Made by a program: the position numbers and the translations under genes. The notes under the pieces are model-generated. The model saw only the letters and a program-made list of their open reading frames with translations. It did no database searches and was not told the DNA's origin. 64,000 nt of DNA. Origin: Pseudarthrobacter raffinosi (GTDB taxonomy: Bacteria > Actinomycetota > Actinomycetes > Actinomycetales > Micrococcaceae). Location of the stretch: positions 62,001 through 126,000 of the forward strand of contig NZ_JAMXBH010000005.1 of NCBI RefSeq assembly GCF_023913735.1, in the 5' to 3' direction. Below, one piece after another: positions 43,170-51,291 of the stretch (position 1 is the first letter of the stretch; every line of letters begins with the position of its first letter).

Positions 43170-44117
43170 CTAACGCCCAGCAAGCCCGCCCAGCACCACG
43201 TTCACCGGCTCCTGCCCGGCCTGCAACAAACCGATTTGCTTCCGGATCAGCCGCGCCACCCGCGGCAGCATGGCCGAGCTGGCCCCGCCCACGTGCGGGG
43301 TGATGAGGACACCGGGCACGGTCCACAGGGGATGATCGCGCGGCAGCGGTTCCGGATCCGTCACGTCCAGGGCGGCCCGGAGCCTGCCGGACGACGTCTC
43401 GCGCAGCAATGCCTCGGTATCGGCCACCGGCCCGCGGGCCACGTTCACCAGCAGTGCGCCGTCCGGCATCGCCGCCAGGAACCGGGCGTCAACCAGGTGC
43501 CGGGTCTGCTCGCTCAGGGGAACACTGACCACCACAATGTCGTGGAGCGGCAGTTGCTCATACAGGGAATCAATCCCGTGGATCCTGCCGCCCTCATCGT
43601 CGCGGCCGCGGCTGGCCAGCCGCGTCACCTCGGTCTCGAACGGCAGCAGCCGGGCCTCAACCGCCTTCCCCACTCCCCCATAACCCACCAGGAGCACCCG
43701 CCTGTCGGCCAGGCTAGGGCGCTCGCGGTGGTCCCAGGTTCCCGTCGCCGAATTCCGCACAAAGTCCGGGATCCCCCGCTGGCTGGCGATGATCATGCCC
43801 AACGCAAGTTCCGCCGTCGACGTCTCATGCACTCCCGCCGCGTTGGCGAAAAGGCACCCCGCGGGCAGCACCGCCTCGACGCCGTCGTAACCGATCAGCT
43901 GGCTCTGCACCAGGCCGACGCCCACGGAGTCCAGCGCAGCCAGCGCCCCCACCCCGCCCATGTAGGGCGGCACCACAATGTCGAACTGCTCCGCCGGCGC
44001 CGGGCCGGTCAGGTCCCACAGGAAGAGTTCGACGCCGGCGGACGGCTCGAGTGCGTCCACCAGGTTCTGGCTGGGCAGACTCACCCGTAGTTTCGGTGAT
44101 GCGGGCAAACCGGACAT
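43170..44117 (-). CDS. D-2-hydroxyacid dehydrogenase (NAD-dependent)
   Basis: 315 residues of the D-isomer-specific 2-hydroxyacid dehydrogenase family. NAD-binding VLLVGYGGVGKAVEARLLPF, catalytic Arg in LLVNVARGPVADTEALL, Glu in ALDVTDPEPLPRDHPLW and His in GVLITPHVGGASS. Excellent GAAGGAG ribosome-binding site. Substrate unknown; the sequence is closest in feel to phosphoglycerate/hydroxypyruvate-type members. Follows the cupin gene by 45 bp, probably one operon. Confidence 0.9.
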   Translation of the reverse strand: MSGLPASPKLRVSLPSQNLVDALEPSAGVELFLWDLTGPAPAEQFDIVVPPYMGGVGALAALDSVGVGLVQSQLIGYDGVEAVLPAGCLFANAAGVHETSTAELALGMIIASQRGIPDFVRNSATGTWDHRERPSLADRRVLLVGYGGVGKAVEARLLPFETEVTRLASRGRDDEGGRIHGIDSLYEQLPLHDIVVVSVPLSEQTRHLVDARFLAAMPDGALLVNVARGPVADTEALLRETSSGRLRAALDVTDPEPLPRDHPLWTVPGVLITPHVGGASSAMLPRVARLIRKQIGLLQAGQEPVNVVLGGLAGR

Positions 44118-44162
44118 GGGTGCTCCTTCTCTCGACTTTCCTGCCAGTTAACCAGCCCAGCG

Positions 44163-44498
44163 CTACCGGTCGGTCTTGACCACCGTGAACAGCACCGCCG
44201 AGTCCTCTTCCGCTTCCAGGCTGTGCAGCCCGTCCGGCACGATCAGCAGGTCTCCGGCTTTGCCCTGCCACGACTCCCCGCCAGCCCTCAGCCAGACCGA
44301 TCCCTTCAGCACGTAGACCGTTGCCTCGCCGGGGTTCTGGTGCTCGCTGAGCTGCGTGCCGGCACGGAAGGCCATGACGGTCTGGCGCAGTTTCTTCTCA
44401 TGCCCGCCGAACGCTGTATCGGCTGCCCGCCCGCTCGGTGCCGCAACAGCGGCAGCGATCTGCTGACGGGCCAAAGCCTCAATCGATATCTTTTGCAT
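44163..44498 (-). CDS. cupin-domain protein
   Basis: 111 residues: a single small cupin barrel with motif 1 GTQLSEHQNPGEATVYVLKG and motif 2 GDLLIVPDGLHSLEAEED. Metal ligands are reduced (motif 1 has one His and a Glu), so it may be a binding rather than catalytic cupin. Cupins of this kind are often attached to small-molecule metabolism; here it precedes the hydroxyacid dehydrogenase. Confidence 0.82.
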   Translation of the reverse strand: MQKISIEALARQQIAAAVAAPSGRAADTAFGGHEKKLRQTVMAFRAGTQLSEHQNPGEATVYVLKGSVWLRAGGESWQGKAGDLLIVPDGLHSLEAEEDSAVLFTVVKTDR

Positions 44499-44560
44499 GA
44501 CGCAACCGTACCTACGATTGACGGCGTTGCCGAGGGCCGTTCACTCACCGTCCTGCGGTG

Positions 44561-45274
44561 CTACCCGTGCGTGACGGCAGCCCCCAGAAGCCCGAACAGC
44601 GTTCCGGCCGCCAGGGCAATGAGGGCGCGCCTCCGCGTGGGATACAGCCAGCGCACTGCAAAAACAGCCACCGTGAGAATCAACCCGTTCACCACGCTCA
44701 TGGTGACCGCCAACCATTCGGTACCGGTGGACACCCCGAAGCCTCCACCGCTGCAGCCGCTGATCCCGCACCAGGCAAGACCCGCCACGAGCCACTGCGG
44801 AAAGCTCAGCAGGACAGCGAGGGGCACGGTCCACCAGAGGTGCCGAACGTTCCGGGTGACCCCGTGAATTGTCACCCCCGGAACCTGAGGCATAGCGAGA
44901 GGCCTGGCGGCTGGAACCGGCTTCCGGATGCTCAGGACCATCCACCGGAAGAGCGCTGCGTTGACCACCGCAAGGGCGAGGAATCCCAGGTAGTGGATAA
45001 CCGTCGTCGGCCTCAACCCACCCTGCGGCGGCGGACCCGACGAATCAAGGAGGAAGACCACGGCGAAATACGCCGCCGAAACGGGCAGCGTCAGAACCAC
45101 CACGGCCAGCCACAGCCGCTCCCGGAACACGGCATCCAGCCCCGTTTCGAAGGAACCGGTGACGAGCGAAGCCCCGACAGCGGCAACCGTCACCGCCAGA
45201 TAAACGGCGACGGCGATCCTGGCCCAGCGCGGTAGCAACCCCTTATCCGGTAAGGATCCTGTCCGCATAGTCAT
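44561..45274 (-). CDS. hypothetical multi-pass membrane protein
   Basis: 237 residues, about five to six hydrophobic helices (IAVAVYLAVTVAAVGASLV, LWLAVVVLTLPVSAAYFAVV, VVNGLILTVAVFAVRWLY). A loop holds GLAWCGISGCSGGGFGVSTG with two Cys. No family recognised. ATG 45274 overlaps the end of the truncated acetyltransferase (ATGA), so it was translationally coupled to that gene. Confidence 0.72.
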   Translation of the reverse strand: MTMRTGSLPDKGLLPRWARIAVAVYLAVTVAAVGASLVTGSFETGLDAVFRERLWLAVVVLTLPVSAAYFAVVFLLDSSGPPPQGGLRPTTVIHYLGFLALAVVNAALFRWMVLSIRKPVPAARPLAMPQVPGVTIHGVTRNVRHLWWTVPLAVLLSFPQWLVAGLAWCGISGCSGGGFGVSTGTEWLAVTMSVVNGLILTVAVFAVRWLYPTRRRALIALAAGTLFGLLGAAVTHG

Positions 45275-45626
45275 GACCGGGCCCTCGCCGGACGGACCAT
45301 GCGGATTTTGGGCAGCTCTTCCCACTCGGGTGGCAGCTGGCCGCGCGTGCCGTCAGGGCGAAAGCCGTGTTTGAGGTAGAAGGCCTGCGCCCGGGGATTG
45401 TTCTCCAGCACCCAGAGATAAGCCGGACTCTCACCGATGGCCGCGCTCAGCAACGCGGCCCCCAGCCCGCTTCCGTGCGTCCGCCGGAGTGTGTACAGCG
45501 AATACAGTTCCAGCGCCTCCGGGCCGTCCTCATCCCGTGCGGGACCCGAGTCGGCGAGACCCACCACTTCATGGTTGGCGTCCACGGCAATGATCCGCGG
45601 GTCGCTGCCGGCCAGGAATGGTCGAT
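45271..45626 (-). pseudogene. GNAT acetyltransferase, N-terminus deleted
   Basis: YRPFLAGSDPRIIAVDANHE, LYSLYTLRRTHGSGLGAALL (acetyl-CoA motif A, here G-S-G-L-G-A), ENNPRAQAFYLKHGFRPDGT are the C-terminal two thirds of a GNAT enzyme. The first 40-50 residues are missing; the sequence joins directly to a hydrolase gene in another frame at about 45620. Confidence 0.8.
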
Positions 45627-46434
45627 ACTGTGCATCGCGCCCATGTGATCCAGGCCCGGCAGGACGCGGACGTCCCACCCGGCTTTGGTCAGGGACGCTT
45701 GATGCCTCGCCAGGGGCTCCCCGATGGACACCCGCACTCCGCCCCAGACCGGTTTGTAGTCAATCTGGTCCTCGGCGCCGGCGAACGCGAGTTTGGGCAG
45801 GTCCCCCGGGAGCACTGCGGCGGAATCGTCAAAGTCCTGCAGCGCTTCGTACAGGGTGACGAACTGCTGCGTCTGCGCCTCGGTGGTCTGGACCGACACC
45901 GAATCCCAGTCGCCCGGTTCAGGTTCCGTGACCTGGCCTGCCGGTTCGCCGGCCTTTTCCACGGACATGGCGTGCGGGGCGCGGGTGACGGCCAGCATGC
46001 TTCGGTACGGACCCTCGAGCGGCGGGAACCCGCCCAAGGCGAGCGCCCGCAGACGGTCGGTGCGGAGTGCGAGCTGCAGGCCGCACAGCGCCAGCCAGGA
46101 GTAGCCGTAGTAGGCAAAACGGTCGACGCCGGCGGCATCGGCAATTGCCAGCAGATCCTTCGCGATGTTCCCCGGGGTGAAGCGTCTGCGGCGCCGGGTG
46201 GGCCATGCGGTGCGCTTCGTAGTACGCGGCTATCACCCGGTTGGTTGGTGCCAGTCCGTTGATGAGGTTTGGTCCCAGGTCCGGGTCCCCGCCCCACTGG
46301 CGCAGCGTCTCCGCCTCCGCCGCGGTGTGGGGCGCCAGGCTGACCGGCAGGAGGACTCCGGGTCCGTCTCCCTGAACCGTGACGGGGATGGTTGAGCCGT
46401 CATGGAGAACTGCCTCAACTGTTTCCGTGCCCAT
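45621..46434 (-). pseudogene. alpha/beta hydrolase, frameshifted and 3'-truncated
   Basis: Begins MGTETVEAVLHDGSTIPVTV at 46434. Frame is lost near 46180, and continues as FTPGNIAKDLLAIADAAGVD, RFAYYGYSWLALCGLQLALR (nucleophile region G-Y-S-W-L), to KAGWDVRVLPGLDHMGAMHS with the catalytic His, ending ID at 45621 where acetyltransferase sequence begins. The last 20-30 residues are lost. Confidence 0.82.
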
Positions 46435-46592
46435 TGGCTGCCTCTTCCTCCGCGGTATTCACAGAGGGCATCCCCGTTCGTTGACACTCCTCTACGGCGG
46501 ACGTGTACTTAAAATGGCGCCTGTGATTGCAGGGACAAATCACGAAGCGGCCCACGCTTCCGTGCGGCCGCCCTCAACACATGGAGGTCGAA

Positions 46593-47027
46593 ATGGGACA
46601 GGCACGCGAGGTCATGGACCGCTTAACCACGGCCATGGCAGCAAAGGACAAGGAAACACTAGCGGGGTGCTACGCCGAGGACGCCGTGGCCTTTACTCCT
46701 GATGAAGGCGAGCTCACCGGGCGGGAGGGAATCACCAACTACCTCTTCCATTTCTGGGAAGCGCTGCCGGACGTCACGTATGAGTACGCCGATAAGCATG
46801 GGGCCGGGAATGTGGCTATCGATGAGGGTTTCGTCGCCGGAACCAACACCGGGCCGTTGAGCCTGCCTTCCGGCGAAACCCTGCCGGCCACGGGCAAACA
46901 GGTCAGGGTCAGAAGCTGCGACATCGCCAGGGTGGAGGGTGGCCAGATCACATCGCACCACTTCTACTTTGACCAGATGGACTTCCTGGGACAGCTCGGG
47001 CTGCTTCCGGAATTGTCCAAACACTGA
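46593..47027 (+). CDS. SnoaL-like/NTF2-fold protein
   Basis: 144 residues with the SnoaL-like polyketide cyclase/NTF2 fold: MAAKDKETLAGCYAEDAVAF, LTGREGITNYLFHFWEALPD, SCDIARVEGGQITSHHFYFD. Members are small cone-shaped proteins that act as cyclases, isomerases or ligand binders; no active-site assignment is possible. ATG 46593 has GGAGG. Confidence 0.82.
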   Translation: MGQAREVMDRLTTAMAAKDKETLAGCYAEDAVAFTPDEGELTGREGITNYLFHFWEALPDVTYEYADKHGAGNVAIDEGFVAGTNTGPLSLPSGETLPATGKQVRVRSCDIARVEGGQITSHHFYFDQMDFLGQLGLLPELSKH

Positions 47028-47039
47028 TCGGCGCCGGCC

Positions 47040-47363
47040 CTACTTGAGGATCTCGGCACGGCGCAGCCGGACGATGTCCTCCAGCACGTCGTTGGGGAGG
47101 GGATGCGCCGCCGTGAACCGGATGGTCCCTTTGGACAGGGAGTACCCTTCAAGCCGGCCGGCGACGGCGTCAATCACCGCCGGGGAAAACGGGAAGACGG
47201 AGAGGTGCTTGCCTGCCCGGACGACGCCCACGAGAGGCTTTCCCTCAAATTTCAGGGCCGGCATCCCGTAGCTCATCCCCTGCTCGGCCTCCGGCACAAC
47301 GGCCCTTGCAACATCGATCACATGTTGCAGGCAGCCGCGGTCCGGCTCAGGAAGATCGGCCAA
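47040..47363 (-). CDS. DUF1801-like protein, start uncertain
   Basis: 107 residues: GCLQHVIDVARAVVPEAEQG, MSYGMPALKFEGKPLVGVVR, KHLSVFPFSPAVIDAVAGRL are typical of the DUF1801/YdhG-type small proteins, related to frataxin-like iron chaperones. The frame opens with TTG at 47363. A good ATG at 47383 (MGSVD) is out of frame by one base with the conserved LADLPEPDR, which suggests a recent frameshift in the first codons, so the protein may be shortened or not made. Confidence 0.65.
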   Translation of the reverse strand: MADLPEPDRGCLQHVIDVARAVVPEAEQGMSYGMPALKFEGKPLVGVVRAGKHLSVFPFSPAVIDAVAGRLEGYSLSKGTIRFTAAHPLPNDVLEDIVRLRRAEILK

Positions 47364-47393
47364 GGAATGTCAACGGAGCCCATGGCACCCATT

Positions 47394-47433
47394 CTATTCC
47401 TGAGCGTGACGCGCTATTCCTGAGCGTGGCGCG
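47394..47433. repeat. 20-bp tandem duplication
   Basis: Two adjacent copies of CTATTCCTGAGCGTGRCGCG differing at one base, in the gap between the DUF1801 and VOC genes, next to the hairpin at 47435. Confidence 0.8.
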
Positions 47434-47434
47434 A

Positions 47435-47469
47435 GGGGCCGCACCTGCCTTCGCGGCAAGTGCGGCCCC
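47435..47469 (-). terminator. strong hairpin behind the VOC gene
   Basis: Arms GGGGCCGCAC / GTGCGGCCCC (10 bp perfect), with an inner TGCC/GGCA pairing after one mismatch. It lies 29 bp past the VOC gene stop. Confidence 0.7.
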
Positions 47470-47497
47470 TTCGTGCGCCAATCAGCCCTGCGGCTGG

Positions 47498-47878
47498 CTA
47501 CTTGCGCTGGGAGATGTTGAGAATGTTCCCTTCGCTGTCCAGGAACCAGGCGGACTTCCCCCAGTCGTTATCCGCAACGCCGTTCTCCGTCTTCAGGCCG
47601 GGGAAATCGTAGTCTTCAAAGACGACCCCGCGGCCCCGCAGTTCCTCCATCTCGGCTTCGAGGTTGTCCGTTTCCCAGCCCATCTGGGTGTTCTTGGCCG
47701 TCCCGGCATTCTCCGTCTGGTAAATCAGGAAACCCGTTCCGTTGCCGCCGCTGTAAAACAGGCTGTCGTCCTCCATGGAATCGGACGGTTCCAGCCCCAG
47801 CTTGTCCCGATAGAAATCCTTCGCCCTGTTGATGTCCTTCGCAGCGAGAACAGCCATAACGGTTCGATCCTTGAGCAT
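47498..47878 (-). CDS. VOC-family (glyoxalase/bleomycin-resistance fold) protein
   Basis: 126 residues, one VOC domain: VMAVLAAKDINRAKDFYRDK, FYSGGNGTGFLIYQTENAGT, GVADNDWGKSAWFLDSEGNI. Metal-ligand positions are partly replaced, so it may be a binding or sequestering protein. Strong AAAGGAAA ribosome-binding site. Single-gene unit closed by the hairpin at 47435. Confidence 0.85.
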   Translation of the reverse strand: MLKDRTVMAVLAAKDINRAKDFYRDKLGLEPSDSMEDDSLFYSGGNGTGFLIYQTENAGTAKNTQMGWETDNLEAEMEELRGRGVVFEDYDFPGLKTENGVADNDWGKSAWFLDSEGNILNISQRK

Positions 47879-48193
47879 GATGATTTCCTTTGTGCCTTGC
47901 TTTCGCGTTGATGGCGATGCTCTCCCCCGGAGGCGGTTCCGGAACCCCGTTGTCCGGTGCCGCGTGGCCGCCCGTTACGCCAAGTGCCGGAGCGGCCACC
48001 TGGGACTCTCCTGCGCCGCGCCAGCCATCATCAGCGAGAGGATCCCCGAAGCCTATGTGGCCATTATGGAACTGAAAGGGCACTCGCGGATATAGGGGAT
48101 TTCTACCGCTTCGAGCGTCCCTCCCGGAGGCCCCACGGATGCCGGGAACAAGTATGGCATCCGGGGCCGCTGTTGTTGCCGCACACTTAGCTA
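47879..48193. other. intergenic region, no gene recognised
   Basis: Between the divergent VOC and YbdK-like genes. A plus frame near 48030-48094 (IISERIPEAYVAIMELKGHS) looks mildly coding but has no start or family. No clear ribosome-binding site is seen before the GTG at 48194, so that gene may have a short or absent leader. Confidence 0.4.
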
Positions 48194-49351
48194 GTGCGTA
48201 CTTTTGGTGTTGAAGAAGAATTCCTGATCGTTGATCCCTCCAACGGCAGTCCCCTGCCCCTGGCAGCAGACCTGCTGCGCCTCCAGGACCCGGGCGAACC
48301 GGCGGACCTTTCCACGCACCCGGCGCTCGCCGTCGAGCTTCACCAGGAACAGCTCGAAGTGATCACCCACCCGCACAGCACCCTGAGCGGACTCTCCGCC
48401 GAAATCCTGTCAGGCCGCGCCTACGCGGACTCGCTTGCCCGGAAAGTCGGCGCCAGAATCGCCGCGCTTGCCACGTCCCCGTTGGCAGTGACACCCCATT
48501 CCACCAGCAACCCCCGCTATGACGCGCTGCTGGAAAAGTTCGCCCTGACAGCCCGTGAGCAGCTGACCTGCGGATGCCACATCCATGTCTCCGTCGACTC
48601 CGATGAGGAAGGCGTCGCAATCCTGGACCGGATCAGGTCCTGGCTGCCGCCGCTGATGGCGTTAAGCTCCAATTCACCGTTCTGGGACGGCGCTGACAGC
48701 GGCTATGCAAGCTTCCGCACGCAGGCCTGGAATCGCTGGTCCTCGGCCGGGCCGACGGAAATCTTCGGCTCGGCGCAGGCCTACCACCAGCGCGTGGCGG
48801 ACCTGGCTGCCACGGGCGTAGTCAACAACCCTGATTTTGACGCCCGCCTCTCCGCCCGCCACCCCACCGTGGAGATCCGGGTATCCGATGTTTGCCTCGA
48901 TCCCCGCGACACCGTCCTGATCGCCGCCCTGGTGCGGGGCCTGGTGGAGACCGCTGCCCGGGAATGGAAATCCGGCCAGGAGCCGGACATGGTTCCGGCC
49001 ATCATCCTGCGCCAGGGGGCCTGGCTGGCCAGCCGGTGGGGAATCCAGGGCGAACTGCTCCACCCGCTGACCCACAAGCCGGAGTCCGCGCGCAATGTCA
49101 TCGCCGCGCTCCACCACCATGTCCGCGACGCCTTGGTCGAGGCGGGCGATGCAGCCTACGTCGAGGAATCCCTGCACCGGATCTTCGCCAACGGAACCGG
49201 CGCCAGGCTGCAGCGGCAGGCCTACGCGCGCCACGGCCGGCTGGCAGACGTGGTGAGCGACGCCGTCGTGGTTACCCACCAGGAACCCGCCATCTACGAG
49301 CCGCTCACCCCGGTTGACCTGTCACTTCTGGTCCCCAACCAGGTGGTTTAG
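48194..49351 (+). CDS. YbdK-type carboxylate-amine ligase (glutamate-cysteine ligase family 2)
   Basis: 385 residues. GCS2 family: FGVEEEFLIVDPSNGSPLPL at the N-terminus with the EEE metal/ATP motif, ELHQEQLEVITHPHSTLSGL, TCGCHIHVSVDSDEEGVAIL, SNSPFWDGADSGYASFRTQA. These enzymes join glutamate or another carboxylate to an amine with ATP; E. coli YbdK has only weak glutamate-cysteine ligase activity. Actinobacteria use mycothiol, so true glutathione synthesis is unlikely. Start is GTG 48194. Confidence 0.87.
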   Translation: MRTFGVEEEFLIVDPSNGSPLPLAADLLRLQDPGEPADLSTHPALAVELHQEQLEVITHPHSTLSGLSAEILSGRAYADSLARKVGARIAALATSPLAVTPHSTSNPRYDALLEKFALTAREQLTCGCHIHVSVDSDEEGVAILDRIRSWLPPLMALSSNSPFWDGADSGYASFRTQAWNRWSSAGPTEIFGSAQAYHQRVADLAATGVVNNPDFDARLSARHPTVEIRVSDVCLDPRDTVLIAALVRGLVETAAREWKSGQEPDMVPAIILRQGAWLASRWGIQGELLHPLTHKPESARNVIAALHHHVRDALVEAGDAAYVEESLHRIFANGTGARLQRQAYARHGRLADVVSDAVVVTHQEPAIYEPLTPVDLSLLVPNQVV

Positions 49352-49395
49352 CCACCAAACCTGATCGAGCAACCCCGCGCGCCTGGGCCTCGCGT

Positions 49396-49489
49396 CGGAT
49401 TCTGCTCAATCATCCACTCCCACCCTGTCGGCAGGGCTGGATTTCCGGGGCGGCCCGCATGCCGCCGTCGAATGATTGAGCAGAATCCG
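49396..49489. repeat. 94-bp element with 18-bp perfect inverted repeats
   Basis: Arms CGGATTCTGCTCAATCAT (49396-49413) and its exact complement (49472-49489). The 58-base centre has its own short stems (CCCTG/CAGGG; GGCGG/CCGCC). It lies 44 bp past the YbdK-like stop and 40 bp before the next ATG. Could be a terminator, an RNA structure or a small mobile/REP-like element. Confidence 0.8.
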
Positions 49490-49529
49490 TCGGCCGCAAG
49501 TGGGCCGGGAACCGCGGGATAATGGAAGC

Positions 49530-49847
49530 ATGAGCAATCAGGACCCGGATCCCTGGGCGGAATTCGACAGGCTCAAGCCCGCAGTCCCGGACCGTGTGGC
49601 CGGCTATCCCGGCGGCGAACCGGTGGGCTTTGGCTTCCGGACGGGTGTGCGCAGCGCCAAAGTGGCCCTCGGCTTCGCCGTGTACGCGCTGGCGCTGGGA
49701 ACCATGCTGGTCCTCACCGGCGCGGTGGTCTTCATCGCGCAGGGGCAGTGGCTGCTGCTCGGGCTGATGGTGCTGATCGAGGCCGTCTTCGTCTATGGAT
49801 TCATCCGGCTGGCACGCCAGGCGCGCGACCGCAGAGTCTCCGGCTAG
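49530..49847 (+). CDS. hypothetical two-helix membrane protein
   Basis: 105 residues. Hydrophilic N-terminus (SNQDPDPWAEFDRLKPAVPD), then two hydrophobic helices (VALGFAVYALALGTMLVLTG and WLLLGLMVLIEAVFVYGFIR), with a basic tail. ATG 49530 preceded by GGAAG. No known function. Confidence 0.72.
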   Translation: MSNQDPDPWAEFDRLKPAVPDRVAGYPGGEPVGFGFRTGVRSAKVALGFAVYALALGTMLVLTGAVVFIAQGQWLLLGLMVLIEAVFVYGFIRLARQARDRRVSG

Positions 49848-49912
49848 TCGCCCCTCCGGTCAGGCGGGCTTCTGGGCAGGCTGCGGGGCAGGCTTCTGAC
49901 CGGGCAGTACGG

Positions 49913-50236
49913 CTAGGACTGCGCGGCGCGGATAGCCCGGGCCCCAGCTGCGCCGGCGGCCAGGATCACCGGGACCAGGCACATCAGGGTGACCACTGTG
50001 TTGGGGCGAAACGCCGCGCGGCCGCCGACGGTCCGGTACACACCCAGCGGCAGCACCATTCCGCCGCCACCCCCGCCGGAGGCACCGTCACCGGCTTCGC
50101 CGCCTCCCCCGAACCCGAAGGACACCAGTGCAACCGGGATGATTTCTTCCCCGCCCACCTGGACGGCCGGGCCATAGGCCTTGGTGACGCCAATGTTTTT
50201 GAAGGTGTCCACGAAGGACGAAAAGGAATCAGACAT
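49913..50236 (-). CDS. GerW/YtfJ-family protein
   Basis: 107 residues: VDTFKNIGVTKAYGPAVQVG, GEEIIPVALVSFGFGGGGEA, a Gly-rich loop, GMVLPLGVYRTVGGRAAFRP and a C-terminal hydrophobic helix with a short basic tail. This is the YtfJ/GerW layout; in Bacillus the protein is linked to spore germination, but actinobacterial homologues have no known role. ATG 50236 chosen at the conserved MSDSFSSF start. Confidence 0.78.
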   Translation of the reverse strand: MSDSFSSFVDTFKNIGVTKAYGPAVQVGGEEIIPVALVSFGFGGGGEAGDGASGGGGGGMVLPLGVYRTVGGRAAFRPNTVVTLMCLVPVILAAGAAGARAIRAAQS

Positions 50237-50404
50237 GACTTCACCATAGGCGCGCGGCGCGGCGATCACCATGGGTGAGCGGCCGACGTCGGGCCTTCCC
50301 CAGCGAGCGGCGCATTGCCCGCGACCCCTGCCTGCAATACTTCGGGGATGTCTGCTCCTTCAGCCGCGTTCGCCGAGAACGCCATCCGCCAGCCCGTGCG
50401 CGCC

Positions 50405-50646
50405 CAACACCTGACGAGTCGTTCATCCTCACGGACCAGGACACCATCGCCAGCGTCCGTCGCGCGCACCGGGAGGCTTGCGAGGCATCGCGCGAGGCGA
50501 CGTCGTTGTTGGAGCTCGACGACGTGCTGCGCGGCAACCGCCGCGGCCCGCTCCCGCTGCATTGGGTGTACCTGCATGTGCTGCGGGAGTTCGCCCAGCA
50601 TTGCGGGCACGCCGATATTCTGCGCGAGCAGATCCTCAACGGCTGA
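50405..50646 (+). pseudogene. DUF664/DinB-family relic
   Basis: FILTDQDTIASVRRAHREAC, EASREATSLLELDDVLRGNR, LPLHWVYLHVLREFAQHCGH, ADILREQILNG-stop is the C-terminal half of a DinB-like mycothiol-dependent transferase. The N-terminal half is missing; upstream sequence in any frame is unrelated. Confidence 0.75.
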
Positions 50647-50679
50647 CGCCGGGCAAGCGCCGGCGTCAGCAGCGCCGGG

Positions 50680-51147
50680 TCAAGCCTTGTTGACCGTCGC
50701 GGCGGCCGAGAGGGCGGCCAGCCCGCGCTCGAAGTCGCCGCCGACCATCTTGTCCATGTTCACGATCATGGCGAAAATCTTCGCGAGCCCCTTGTTCTCG
50801 CCGGTCATCCGCCACGTGACCTGGGTCCCGCCGTCGGCCGGTGTGAACGTAAACGTGGTGGGATTCACAGCCTTGAACGGCTTTGTGAACTCAAGGCGGA
50901 CCTTGATACTCCGGGGAGCATCCGACTCGACGATCTCCATGTTTCCGCTGCCTGCTTTGCGGTTGCCGCTCCAGGCATACTTGGCCCCCACACCGGCGTC
51001 ACTGCCCGAATACGAGCGGTTGAGTTCCCGGTCCACGTTCTCCCAGGGCGACCATTTGGTCCACTCCAGGAAGCTGTTGACCAGCGGAAACACGTGTTCC
51101 GCAGGGGCAGGAATAAGGGCGCTGCGAGTGACTTCGTAAGTTGACAT
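50680..51147 (-). CDS. SRPBCC/polyketide cyclase-like protein
   Basis: 155 residues, a complete START-like domain: LIPAPAEHVFPLVNSFLEWT, KWSPWENVDRELNRSYSGSD, GSGNMEIVESDAPRSIKVRL, and GGTQVTWRMTGENKGLAKIF. Such proteins bind hydrophobic ligands; no catalytic role can be assigned. Independent gene facing away from the phosphatase. Confidence 0.85.
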   Translation of the reverse strand: MSTYEVTRSALIPAPAEHVFPLVNSFLEWTKWSPWENVDRELNRSYSGSDAGVGAKYAWSGNRKAGSGNMEIVESDAPRSIKVRLEFTKPFKAVNPTTFTFTPADGGTQVTWRMTGENKGLAKIFAMIVNMDKMVGGDFERGLAALSAAATVNKA

Positions 51148-51291
51148 GCCGCAATCGTAGGTGGAGGGAGCCGATATTCAGCGAGTCCCGCATGTGGCGT
51201 TCACCAAGTGTTCCGGAACCCGATACCTGTCTTGCGTACTGTCGCAGGATCGACGGCCGGAGGTACGGCCGCATCAGTGAAAGAGGCATCG

